The notes beneath the pieces were generated by a model. The model saw nothing but the letters and a program-made list of their open reading frames with translations, made no database searches and had not been told where the DNA came from. Below, piece after piece: positions 52,395 to 59,963 of a stretch of 64,000 nt of DNA. A program made the translations under genes and the position numbers. Origin of the DNA: Bacteroidetes bacterium HGW-Bacteroidetes-6 (lineage in GTDB: Bacteria; Bacteroidota; Bacteroidia; Bacteroidales; DTU049). Where the stretch lies: positions 62,001 through 126,000 of the forward strand of contig PHDB01000002.1 in assembly GCA_002842495.1 (NCBI GenBank), read 5' to 3'. Position 1 is the stretch's first letter; each line of letters begins with the position of its first letter.

Positions 52395-52540
52395 CCGCCA
52401 ACAATGTATAAAAATAATAGCCGGGACATTAGTAAATTTAAGGATTGTAGCCCGCTTCAAATATGTAACGGAATGATAATTTTGAAGCCCGCAATCGCCT
52501 ACTTCGCATATACTTTCCGTTGTGTGTTATGTCAAAAATA
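52395..52540 (+). repeat. attC-like structured repeat, copy A
   Basis: A ~140-base non-coding element between the HEPN gene and the Crp gene. It shares ordered blocks with copy B: TTGTAGCCCGCTTC (52445-52458), TGTAACGG (52464) and AGCCCGCAATCGCC (52486-52499), with an internal CTTCAAA/TTTGAAG hairpin. It ends with GTTATGT (52526-52532), close to the attC R' core GTTRRRY. The start has CCGCCAAC (52395-52402). Confidence 0.55.
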
Positions 52541-52557
52541 AACGGATAGACCTGATT

Positions 52558-53112
52558 ATGTTTGATAAATTGATAGAAATAGTTAAAAAGGATAAAGAAA
52601 TTTGGTCTCAATTTCAAGATTATTTCGTTGAGATTAGTGTACCCTCAAAGACTATTTTATTGCAAGATGGAGAAATATCCAGCCATATTTTTTACATAAA
52701 AAAAGGCTGTTTAAGACAATGGTTTAATAAAGATGGTAAAGATATTACTTTACAATTCTTTTTTGAGAAACAAGCAGTTGCATCTATTGATAGTTTTCTG
52801 AATAATAAGCCCAGTTTGTTCACGATTGAAAGTATTGAACCTTCAGATGTTATTAGCGTTAGTAAAGACACTTTTGAAAAATTAAATGAAATCTACCCTG
52901 AATTTAAGGATAAGTTAAATGAATACTTATTTCAAAGATTCAGAAATTATGTTCAACTTTTTCTATCCCGGATTAAAGATTCACCGAAAGAAAGGTATGA
53001 AGATTTGATAAAGTACCATCCTGAGATAATAAAGAGAGTGCCACAGCATTATATAGCGTCTTATTTAGGGATAACGCCTATTTCTCTTAGTCGGATAAGA
53101 AATAGAAAGTAA
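52558..53112 (+). CDS. Crp/Fnr-family transcriptional regulator
   Basis: 184 residues from ATG 52558 (MFDKLIEIVKKD). The cNMP-binding-like beta-barrel (about 10-125: VPSKTILLQDGEISSHIFYIKKGCLRQWF) is followed by a helix and a C-terminal winged HTH (HYIASYLGITPISLSRIRNRK). The Cys residues of FNR-type [Fe-S] sensors are not seen in the usual place, so an effector other than oxygen is likely. It precedes a ferredoxin and a DUF4405 protein, so it may regulate redox genes. The three genes lie between attC-like copies A and B. Confidence 0.88.
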   Translation: MFDKLIEIVKKDKEIWSQFQDYFVEISVPSKTILLQDGEISSHIFYIKKGCLRQWFNKDGKDITLQFFFEKQAVASIDSFLNNKPSLFTIESIEPSDVISVSKDTFEKLNEIYPEFKDKLNEYLFQRFRNYVQLFLSRIKDSPKERYEDLIKYHPEIIKRVPQHYIASYLGITPISLSRIRNRK

Positions 53113-53183
53113 GGTTCATTTCTTAACAATTGTTATCGTTGTAAGATGAATTTTTGAGGAATTTTGCTCAAAAAGTATATAAT

Positions 53184-53414
53184 ATGAGACAAGGTTTCTT
53201 CAAACGAGAGCATACAAACACAGCATTTGTTATGCTTGACACAAAAAAATGTGAAGCATGTTGGAAATGCTTAGACGTGTGCACTAATAAAGTAATTGGT
53301 CGGATAAATCTGCCGTGGCACAAGCATATCCGATTTGTTAATGGAAGTGCATGTATAGGTTGTATGAAATGTGTTAAAATTTGCATGACCGGTGCAATAA
53401 GTAAAAATCAATAA
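53184..53414 (+). CDS. Small two-cluster [4Fe-4S] ferredoxin
   Basis: 76 residues from ATG 53184 (MRQGFFKREH). Two CxxCxxCxxxC motifs, CEACWKCLDVC and CIGCMKCVKIC, each with the conserved C-terminal Cys followed by a short residue. They indicate two [4Fe-4S] clusters. It would carry electrons to or from the DUF4405 membrane protein encoded 15 bases downstream. The start is preferred because the upstream extension lacks a plausible N-terminus. Confidence 0.88.
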   Translation: MRQGFFKREHTNTAFVMLDTKKCEACWKCLDVCTNKVIGRINLPWHKHIRFVNGSACIGCMKCVKICMTGAISKNQ

Positions 53415-53429
53415 ATAGGAGATTGTATA

Positions 53430-53945
53430 ATGGCAAATAATATTAATCGGTTCATCGTAAATCTTGGACTATTTGTTTTTGGTATTGCATCTGCATTTTC
53501 TGGTATGTTGATTCAAGTAATATATCATATGGGCAATCATGGGAATATTGTAATAAATGATTTTGTGTTTGGAATAAATTATCACGGCTGGTCTAATGTA
53601 CATAAATTTTCAATAATTGTATTCTCATTATTAATGATTTACCATATATGGCAGCATTGGAAATGGTACAAAGTTGTGGTTGCTAAAAGACTTTTTGCGA
53701 AAAACCAGCAAGTTTTGATTTTTTCCTTACTATCTGTTGTGGTTGCAATAACTGGTCTAACACCTTGGTTTATTGATTTATTGAATGGTGATGAGATGCA
53801 TCGGAAAGCATTCATTGAAATTCACGACAAATTTGCTATCGTTTTTGCAATTTATCTTATAATACACATAATCAAAAGAATGAAATGGTTTTTTACTACA
53901 TTTATAAAGATAAAAAATGAACGCAGCACACAACACACAATATAG
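53430..53945 (+). CDS. DUF4405-domain membrane protein (cytochrome b-like)
   Basis: 171 residues with four membrane segments (FIVNLGLFVFGIASAFSGMLI, VHKFSIIVFSLLMIYHIW, VLIFSLLSVVVAITGLTPW, FAIVFAIYLIIHIIKRMKW). Several His on the helices (HGWSNVHK, YHIWQHW, EIHDKFAIV) suggest haem or menaquinone-type binding as in cytochrome b561-like DUF4405 proteins. Together with the ferredoxin it may form a small electron-transfer pair. The C-terminus (SQHTI-like end) runs into repeat copy B, so the gene ends inside the repeat's left core. Confidence 0.82.
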   Translation: MANNINRFIVNLGLFVFGIASAFSGMLIQVIYHMGNHGNIVINDFVFGINYHGWSNVHKFSIIVFSLLMIYHIWQHWKWYKVVVAKRLFAKNQQVLIFSLLSVVVAITGLTPWFIDLLNGDEMHRKAFIEIHDKFAIVFAIYLIIHIIKRMKWFFTTFIKIKNERSTQHTI

Positions 53946-54056
53946 CCAATAAGGGTTTCAGTGGTAATCGAAGGTTTGTAGCCCGCTTCGACTTTTGTAA
54001 CGGTAGACAGGATGTAGCCCGCAATCGCCACTGGCCATATTGTAAAATGTTAGGCA
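53929..54056 (+). repeat. attC-like structured repeat, copy B
   Basis: Outer inverted repeat ACAATATAGCCA (53938-53949) with TGGCCATATTGT (54033-54044, one mismatch). ACACAAC (53929) lies outside it on the left and GTTAGGC (54050-54056) on the right, the latter a perfect attC R' core (GTTRRRY). The interior holds the same blocks as copy A (53977, 53997, 54017) and a TCGAAG/CTTCGA hairpin. The layout (core, 5-6 base spacer, paired inner boxes) resembles an integron attC site. No integrase gene is in the window. Confidence 0.6.
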
Positions 54057-54135
54057 AAAAGCAAAGAAAGCGCACGAACATTAATATAAATATTTGAAAC
54101 ACGGATAGTTTAAAAGGACTTGGGTTATCAATGGT

Positions 54136-54236
54136 GACACCGTTTTCTGATAATAAAACTGATTGACTTAAAAATCGACGATAACAAGATTCCGGCAAAC
54201 ATTATGGAAATTTACCGGTTCGGGAAAAGCGGTGTC
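54136..54236. mobile_element. 101-bp mini-element with imperfect terminal inverted repeats
   Basis: GACACCGTTTTC (54136-54147) and GAAAAGCGGTGTC (54224-54236) are inverted repeats (12 of 13 paired, one bulged base). The interior has no ORF. This could be a MITE-like remnant. No target duplication is clear. Confidence 0.3.
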
Positions 54237-54305
54237 TGCCGAAAAAATTTACCTGTTAAAAGAAAATTTTTTGAAAAAAATGGCTTTTGTATAATAATCA
54301 AGTGT

Positions 54306-54313
54306 ATTTTTGC
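54306..54313 (+). promoter_or_regulatory. Bacteroidota -7 promoter box for the delta-60/YDG protein gene
   Basis: TATTTTTG, 22 bases before ATG 54336; a TTTTG lies 15-19 bases upstream, shorter than usual. Confidence 0.4.
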
Positions 54314-54335
54314 CATAAAAATTTAATTTAAAAAC

Positions 54336-56864
54336 ATGAAAAAACTTGTATCAATTGCTGTCATGGTTCTGATGGTGCTACCTGAAATATTTGCTCAGGA
54401 AGGGACACTCGATTCCACTTTTAATTCAGTGGGCTACGTGCTTACCAATGGTTACTATGGTAGTTCGGTGTGTGAGGCAATTCAATCGGACGGAAAAATT
54501 GTTGTAGCTGGGAAGAATAGCTCCAATCAGCGTGTTGTGTTACGATACAACACCAACGGAACACTCGATGCCACATTCAATGGAACCGGAATTGTAACAA
54601 CAGCATCGGGAAATGGTTTTAGCAATCCAGCTTCTGTGCTAATTCAATCCGACGGGAAAATTATTGTAGTAGGAGCCTATTTCAATGGAAGTTACAACGA
54701 CCATGTTTCACTAATCCGTTACAATTCGGATGGATCGCTCGATAATACTTTCGGTACCGCTGGAATTGTATCAACGTCAATTGGTGCATATTCAGATTAT
54801 GTAGGAAAGGCTGTTTTGCAAAGCGATGGAAAAATTGTTGTTGCTGCCCACTCATTAGATTCCTGGACAGGTGCTTATTCATTTACCGTTTTGCGCTATA
54901 CAACTACAGGTACACTCGATGCAACATTCAATACCACGGGATACAATTCCATAGATTTAGGTTGCTTGAATTTTGGAAACTATAATATGTTTCCGTATTG
55001 TGGCGTGGCTTTGCAATCCGACGGAAAAATTCTTTTCAGCGGCGCCTACGGTACTTCACAAGCATCGCGCGATATGATATGCATTCGGTTAAATACAAAT
55101 GGAACAATAGACAATACATTTAACAGTGTTGGTTATGTGACAAAAGACCTTAGCGGAAACGAAGATTATGCAAACGATGTAGCTACTGACAATAGTGGAA
55201 AAATACTTTTAGGTGGAAAAAGAAGCAATTATGCTTCGGTAGTTCGTTACAACTCCGATGGAACAATTGATCCAACTTTCGGAACCGCAGGAAGCATGTA
55301 TTTCGATTTAGGAAACTCCGGATATTGCAAAATCAGCCAAGTAACAGTTTTGCCAGACAACAAAATCATGGTTGGAGGAATGGCTTATATTGGAAGTTAT
55401 AGTATTGCTGTTGCCAGACTAAATAGCAACGGAACATTAGACAACACCTTCGGAAGCGGAGGAAAAGTAAACTGCGGATTTTTGGGATCAGCTCAAACCG
55501 ATGGTTATGGACAAGCTATACAAAGCGATGGAAAAATTGTGATTGCAGGAGCCTACAACCAGGCTCAGTTTGCTGTGGTTCGATTCAAACAAAAGGCTTT
55601 TCCAGATGTAAGTGCCTATCCAACTGCTACCGACATCACTTATGGCGAAACACTTGCCTCTTCAACCTTGAGCGGCGGAACAGTCTCTGTTCCCGGCACA
55701 TGGTCTTTCAACAATCCTTCTCAGGTGCCAGCTGCAGGAGCATTTACAGCCGACATCACGTTTGTTCCAACCGATGCAGTAACCTATAGCTCAATGCCCG
55801 GAACCACTTCTGTTCAAGTCAATACAAAAGAATTGACTGTTACAGGTGCAGTTGCAGAAAACAAAATTTACGATGGAACAACCGATGCTGTGATTAACGG
55901 AGCTACCCTTCAGGGAATTGTCGGCGCTGACAACGTGGTTCTTGACGGAGCAGGAAATTTTGCCCAGAAAGATACAGGAACAGCCATTGCAGTATCAACC
56001 GCCTTCACCCTTACTGGAGCCGATATAGCCAACTATTCGCTAACGCAACCCACAGGTCTTTCTGCCAACATCACAGCAAAAGAATTGACGGTTACTGGTG
56101 CAATTGCTGAAAATAGAATTTACGACGGAACAACCGATGCAGTAATAAACAGTGCCAACCTACAGGGAGTTGTTGGAACGGAAGATGTAGTGCTAAATGG
56201 ATCAACAATCGGTACTTTTGCCCAGAAAGATACAGGAACAGCCATTGCAGTATCAACAGCCTTCATCCTTACTGGAGCCGATATTGCAAACTATTTTCTT
56301 ACTCAACCCACCGGACTTGCTGCAAATATCACTGCGCGCGAACTTACAATCGGCGGAACCTTTGTTGTTGCTGACAAACCATTTGATGGAAATACTTCAG
56401 CAACTATTACAAACAACAATTTATATTTAATCGATACCATTGTCGGAGATAATATATCGCTTACAAATGTTGTTGCGGAATTTGCTTCTTCGGCTGTTGC
56501 TAATTCGATTACTGTGACCATTGTTAGTGCAGATTTGTCTGGAACCGATAGCCACAATTATTATCTGACCATTACCGGGGCTCCCACAACAACAGCCGAT
56601 ATTACCAGCGGAGTTGGACTTGAAGACCTTTCGCAAAACATGTTGACGGTGTGGCCCAATCCTGCTGCCGAATACATCAATATCAGCTTTTCCGGAAATA
56701 TCGAAAGCCTTCGGTTGATGAACAGTGCGGGTCAGTTGCTTCTTGAAAGTACTGGAAACAACAGCCGTGCAATCAACACTTCAAATCTGGAATCAGGACT
56801 TTATTTCATTCAGATTCAAACCACCAGCGGTGACATTTTGACCGGAAAATTTCTTAAAAATTAG
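54336..56864 (+). CDS. Secreted delta-60-repeat / YDG-repeat protein with T9SS sorting domain
   Basis: 842 residues. Signal peptide (MKKLVSIAVMVLMVLPEIFAQ). Residues about 25-440 are delta-60 repeats, a beta-propeller-like array with GKIVVAGxxN and LDxTFNxxG patterns. Residues about 440-500 look Ig/MBG-like (TDITYGETLASSTLSGGTVS). Two near-identical YDG repeats follow (KELTVTGAVAENKIYDGTTD and the second copy, about 84 residues each), then a third shorter one. The C-terminal ~75 residues are the Por secretion domain (VWPNPAAEYINISFSGN, GLYFIQIQTTSGDILTGKF). It is probably a surface adhesin-like protein. Confidence 0.88.
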   Translation: MKKLVSIAVMVLMVLPEIFAQEGTLDSTFNSVGYVLTNGYYGSSVCEAIQSDGKIVVAGKNSSNQRVVLRYNTNGTLDATFNGTGIVTTASGNGFSNPASVLIQSDGKIIVVGAYFNGSYNDHVSLIRYNSDGSLDNTFGTAGIVSTSIGAYSDYVGKAVLQSDGKIVVAAHSLDSWTGAYSFTVLRYTTTGTLDATFNTTGYNSIDLGCLNFGNYNMFPYCGVALQSDGKILFSGAYGTSQASRDMICIRLNTNGTIDNTFNSVGYVTKDLSGNEDYANDVATDNSGKILLGGKRSNYASVVRYNSDGTIDPTFGTAGSMYFDLGNSGYCKISQVTVLPDNKIMVGGMAYIGSYSIAVARLNSNGTLDNTFGSGGKVNCGFLGSAQTDGYGQAIQSDGKIVIAGAYNQAQFAVVRFKQKAFPDVSAYPTATDITYGETLASSTLSGGTVSVPGTWSFNNPSQVPAAGAFTADITFVPTDAVTYSSMPGTTSVQVNTKELTVTGAVAENKIYDGTTDAVINGATLQGIVGADNVVLDGAGNFAQKDTGTAIAVSTAFTLTGADIANYSLTQPTGLSANITAKELTVTGAIAENRIYDGTTDAVINSANLQGVVGTEDVVLNGSTIGTFAQKDTGTAIAVSTAFILTGADIANYFLTQPTGLAANITARELTIGGTFVVADKPFDGNTSATITNNNLYLIDTIVGDNISLTNVVAEFASSAVANSITVTIVSADLSGTDSHNYYLTITGAPTTTADITSGVGLEDLSQNMLTVWPNPAAEYINISFSGNIESLRLMNSAGQLLLESTGNNSRAINTSNLESGLYFIQIQTTSGDILTGKFLKN
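55826..56340 (+). repeat. Tandem YDG repeats inside the delta-60 protein gene
   Basis: Two highly similar copies start at about 55826 and 56078, a 252-base period encoding about 84 residues. The consensus YDGTTDAVIN recurs. It may be a site of recombination. Confidence 0.7.
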
Positions 56865-56880
56865 TTCATTCTTTTCTTAC

Positions 56881-56907
56881 AAAAGCCGGAGTTCAACTCC
56901 GGCTTTT
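56881..56907. terminator. Bidirectional terminator
   Basis: AAAAGCCGGAG (56881-56891) pairs with CTCCGGCTTTT (56897-56907) around a 5-base loop, flanked by T/A tracts. It lies between the convergent delta-60 and beta-helix genes. Confidence 0.8.
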
Positions 56908-56952
56908 TTTTCGTCCAGTTCTTGCTGAAGAGCGTCTTTCCACTCAAATTTT

Positions 56953-57669
56953 TTATTCCGGTTTCCTTCCCGGTCCGTTATTTTCGATGCGGTTATTTTC
57001 GAACGTAAAAACCGGATGATCGTCAATGGCTTCCTGCCACACACCGCCATCAATATTGGTGTATGCTCCAAGTGAATTGTTGTGAATGTAGCATTTTCTG
57101 ATCAAAATATCTGAATTTCCTACATTGTCATGCAAACCTGCAAGACCACAGCCGTTCAGGTCGCAATTATCAATGATGCAATTGTGGGCATTGTCGAACA
57201 TTATTACCCTTCCTGAGCAATTTTGACTTTCTGAATCACCAGGCTTTTTATGCATCATGTGAAAATTCCTGATTAAAATATTGCTTCCGCCCAGCTCCAT
57301 AACACTACTGTAGAGCAAATTGCTGTACAAATGAACATCACCCACTCCTTCAACAACAATGTTGTCGCCGTTTATCCAGATGCCACCATCGGCATAATAA
57401 GACCCTTCTTCCACAAGAACGTATACATTTGAAATACCCGGGTTATTGTTGAAAAAATCGAATAAAGATTTATTTTCTCTGTCGGGACCGATAATCACCG
57501 TTTTTTCAGGCTCAAAATTTTTCAACCAACTGGCAATCGGGTTGGTTTCTTTTGCATAATCTGTTTTCTGAAAAGTCAGTTTTTCAATATCTGCTTTGCT
57601 TTGGTTTTTTGTGGTTGTGCACGAAAACAACAATGCAGCAATAGTCAGGATAAATACAGTTTTTTTCAT
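56953..57669 (-). CDS. Right-handed parallel beta-helix lipoprotein
   Basis: 238 residues. Lipobox near LLFSC (Cys17). Residues about 90-235 carry stacked beta-helix rungs with Asn ladders: GGIWINGDNIVVEGVGDVHLY, ILIRNFHMMHKKPGD, NAHNCIIDNCDLNGCGLAGLHDN, and DGGVWQEAIDDHPVFTFENN. Such folds bind or cut polysaccharides, but no catalytic residues can be assigned. An attached lipoprotein of unknown substrate. The C-terminus ends abruptly after NNGPGRKPE. Confidence 0.75.
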   Translation of the reverse strand: MKKTVFILTIAALLFSCTTTKNQSKADIEKLTFQKTDYAKETNPIASWLKNFEPEKTVIIGPDRENKSLFDFFNNNPGISNVYVLVEEGSYYADGGIWINGDNIVVEGVGDVHLYSNLLYSSVMELGGSNILIRNFHMMHKKPGDSESQNCSGRVIMFDNAHNCIIDNCDLNGCGLAGLHDNVGNSDILIRKCYIHNNSLGAYTNIDGGVWQEAIDDHPVFTFENNRIENNGPGRKPE

Positions 57670-57761
57670 GGGATTGATTTTAAGGGAGTTAAAAAATTGA
57701 TTATTCCTGATTTTTGATTTGATGAAAATCAGATCTCGTCAACGATTTTATCAAATCGCCC

Positions 57762-57769
57762 CAAAACTA
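57762..57769 (-). promoter_or_regulatory. Bacteroidota -7 promoter box for the beta-helix lipoprotein gene
   Basis: Minus strand TAGTTTTG, 92 bases before ATG 57669. Confidence 0.3.
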
Positions 57770-57851
57770 CAAATTTTATTGAAACAACGATGTTTTATTT
57801 CAATTTATAGACTTTTATCTAACAAGAAGTATGTTAATCTAAAAAACCCAG

Positions 57852-59495
57852 TTACTTTTTTATGAGCCTTTTTATACAATCCTTTTTATCGTCGCTGACG
57901 CGTACAAAGTATAGGCCTGGTTGTAAATCGGCTATGCTAAACTCCTGCGAATGGGTTGTTGGCATCAATTTTCTGCCGGAAATGTCGAATAGTTCAATTT
58001 CGAAAGGTCTCTCAAAGCCATATCCTTCAATCGAGACGCTGTTTTCGGCCGGATTCGGAAAAATGCTGAAACCGATGGTTTGTATTGTTTCTGTGTTTGC
58101 TGTGAATAAGCTGCAACTATCGGGATATGGATTGAGCTCAATGGGTAAACCTGCAACCAGCGCATGACCCGAAAAACCACTGTAAGAAGCTGGATAATAG
58201 GTGCACCGGAAAGCATTGGTTTGAATCAAAGTTGTACTTCCCTGCGAATATATATAGCTCGCTACCGGATTGATATATTTCCAGACTGTATTTTTGTTTG
58301 AATCGATTTCGAAAAACACACCATAGAATCCGTCGCAAATAAGCACATTGCCATTGGGAAGTTGCTGGGCACCTGAAACATTTTTTGCGTAGAAATTTTC
58401 GGGAACAATGTCGGTATAACTCCAGTAGGCACTGGTGGGCGAGTAGGGGAGTGTGCCTGGATAATTTCCGTTTTGGTCGTTTTGTGCAGCAATGATATCT
58501 ACCGATGAATATTCGGTTGGTTGTCGCAAGTTGCCGTTGTTGAAAATAATAATATCGTTGCCATGCGGAAGACTATCGGCAATCCAAAAAGCGCTGTGTT
58601 GCTGAAAAAGTTTTTTATCGTTTATAGTTCCATGTTTGTAGGCGAGTGCATTTCCCCAGCGCCAGAGAATATCGCCACCTTTTCCGGAATTACCGCCACT
58701 ATGACTTGCCGCTTCGCTGCTGGTTGTGCTGTGATCAATTATCCAGATTTCGTTGAAATTGTGGTTGCTGATGAGTATTTGGTCAAGGCTTGCATTGTAG
58801 TTGACCGAGTTGAAATGAAGCCAATCCTGTTCGGTGGAGGCTTTGAAATTGAGATTTGCCAGTTCGGGACGATTGGCAACAACATCGTAATTGTCTTTCG
58901 CTGCATCGAATTCCTGAACAAGATGATCCCACACATGCCATTCCCATACAATTATGGCACTGTCGGTACCAACAGGTTGAATTTCGAAAAGGGCTTCACT
59001 CCATAAATTGGTGCCAATTAGCGCTGGATTTCTGCCTGCATCGGTGGCTTCTTGCGGCGTTTTCAGTTCCCAGGCAATCAACAAAATATTTCCATTTGAC
59101 AGAGGTTCTATGTCGTGATGCTGACAACGGAGGCTGTCGGAAACAGAAAAACTCCAAATTACATTGCTGTTCCAATCGATTTTTTCTATTTTTCCACCCC
59201 CTCCACTTCCATTGAAATACGAGTTGTTTGTATTTGCTGTTCGAAGCAAATTCCCGTCAGGAAGTAAATATACAGCTAAACCCGGCCTATAGGCAGAAGT
59301 CCAACTATGAACCTGATGACCGCATTTATCAATCAGATATGTTTCGGTTGAAGCCAGGGGCGCAAACAAAATATAACCGTCGTCTAAACTGCCCGAATCG
59401 TGTTGAATGAGTCCTACGGTCGGGGTTTGCGAAAAAAGCGGGAAATAACTGACAACCAAAAGCGGGATCAAAAACAGTCTTTTCAAAACAGACAT
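57852..59495 (-). CDS. Secreted arylsulfotransferase (ASST)-like protein with T9SS sorting domain
   Basis: About 547 residues from ATG 59495 (MSVLKRLFLIPLLVVSYFPLFSQ). The ASST-like part has GYILFAPLASTETYLIDKCGHQVHSW, LLPDGNLLRTANT, IWSFSVSDSLRCQHHDIEPLSNGNILLIAWE, LHFNSVNYNASLDQILISNHNFNEIWIIDH, FQQHSAFWIADS and WSYTDI. Several His (HHDIEP, HNFNEI, QQHSAF) match the positions of the sulphate-handling His in the ASST propeller. Whether it transfers sulphate or only shares the fold is unknown. The C-terminus (IFPNPAENSVSIEGYGFERP, GLYFVRVSDDKKDCIKRLIKK) is a Por domain. Confidence 0.85.
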   Translation of the reverse strand: MSVLKRLFLIPLLVVSYFPLFSQTPTVGLIQHDSGSLDDGYILFAPLASTETYLIDKCGHQVHSWTSAYRPGLAVYLLPDGNLLRTANTNNSYFNGSGGGGKIEKIDWNSNVIWSFSVSDSLRCQHHDIEPLSNGNILLIAWELKTPQEATDAGRNPALIGTNLWSEALFEIQPVGTDSAIIVWEWHVWDHLVQEFDAAKDNYDVVANRPELANLNFKASTEQDWLHFNSVNYNASLDQILISNHNFNEIWIIDHSTTSSEAASHSGGNSGKGGDILWRWGNALAYKHGTINDKKLFQQHSAFWIADSLPHGNDIIIFNNGNLRQPTEYSSVDIIAAQNDQNGNYPGTLPYSPTSAYWSYTDIVPENFYAKNVSGAQQLPNGNVLICDGFYGVFFEIDSNKNTVWKYINPVASYIYSQGSTTLIQTNAFRCTYYPASYSGFSGHALVAGLPIELNPYPDSCSLFTANTETIQTIGFSIFPNPAENSVSIEGYGFERPFEIELFDISGRKLMPTTHSQEFSIADLQPGLYFVRVSDDKKDCIKRLIKK

Positions 59496-59700
59496 TAGCG
59501 ATTTATTTTTGCTGAAAAACGAAGATAACAAATCCGAAGTCCCTGAAAAGATTATTCTGTTTTTTTATAACAGCATTAACGTTTTTTACCGCTTTCGGGA
59601 CAACCGGATAATTTTACTATACGAAATGCAGCAAAAAAATAAAGGAGAGGCTATTTTATCGCAGAAGTCAAATTCAGAGAGTCGTTTCTTTTCTGATTGG

Positions 59701-59805
59701 TTACAATAATTTCCCGGCAAACTGCACCGAATTGTTAGCAGCCCCTTTGCGGAGCTTATCGGAAACAATGAATACCACTTCTGTATAAATCTTATCACAC
59801 ACCAT
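59701..59805 (-). pseudogene. Relic of aspartate-semialdehyde dehydrogenase (C-terminus only)
   Basis: A 34-codon open stretch ending in TAA on the minus strand encodes VVFIVSDKLRKGAANNSVQF and a short tail (AGKLL). This matches the conserved C-terminal end of Asd (typically ...SDNLRKGAAxNAVQIAE...), in the right position relative to a stop. The rest of the gene (about 300 residues) is missing, and other frames show no continuation. It is a gene remnant left by deletion or insertion. The active-site Cys region is absent, so no function is expected. Confidence 0.6.
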
Positions 59806-59841
59806 TTTTCAATCAGGACAAGTGGAAAGAGAAATACTTGC

Positions 59842-59849
59842 TATATTTG
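59842..59849 (+). promoter_or_regulatory. Bacteroidota -7 promoter box for the SBBP protein gene
   Basis: TATATTTG, 115 bases before ATG 59964. Confidence 0.35.
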
Positions 59850-59963
59850 TGTTACTCCAAAGACCATTGGCCAAAATGCCAGAAGAAAGTTCCGTATTAA
59901 TATCTCAACAGACAATCAGTTCACACCACAAGTGACATTAAACAAAACAAAAAAACAAAGACA

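Larger units (their letters stand above)
53946..54335. other. 390-base gap holding attC-like copy B, a mini-element and a promoter
   Basis: No gene is seen. From left to right it holds the rest of repeat copy B (to 54056), a short TIR-bounded element (54136-54236) and a TATTTTTG promoter box (54306). Confidence 0.6.
59532..59963. other. 432-base gap with a coding relic and a promoter
   Basis: No intact gene is seen. It contains the asd relic (59701-59805) and a TATATTTG box (59842) for the SBBP gene. The remaining sequence has no recognisable structure. Confidence 0.5.

Noticed and set aside
53929-54056. Small ncRNA or tRNA-like gene
   Set aside because: The shared structure with copy A and position between genes fit a recombination site better; no tRNA cloverleaf.
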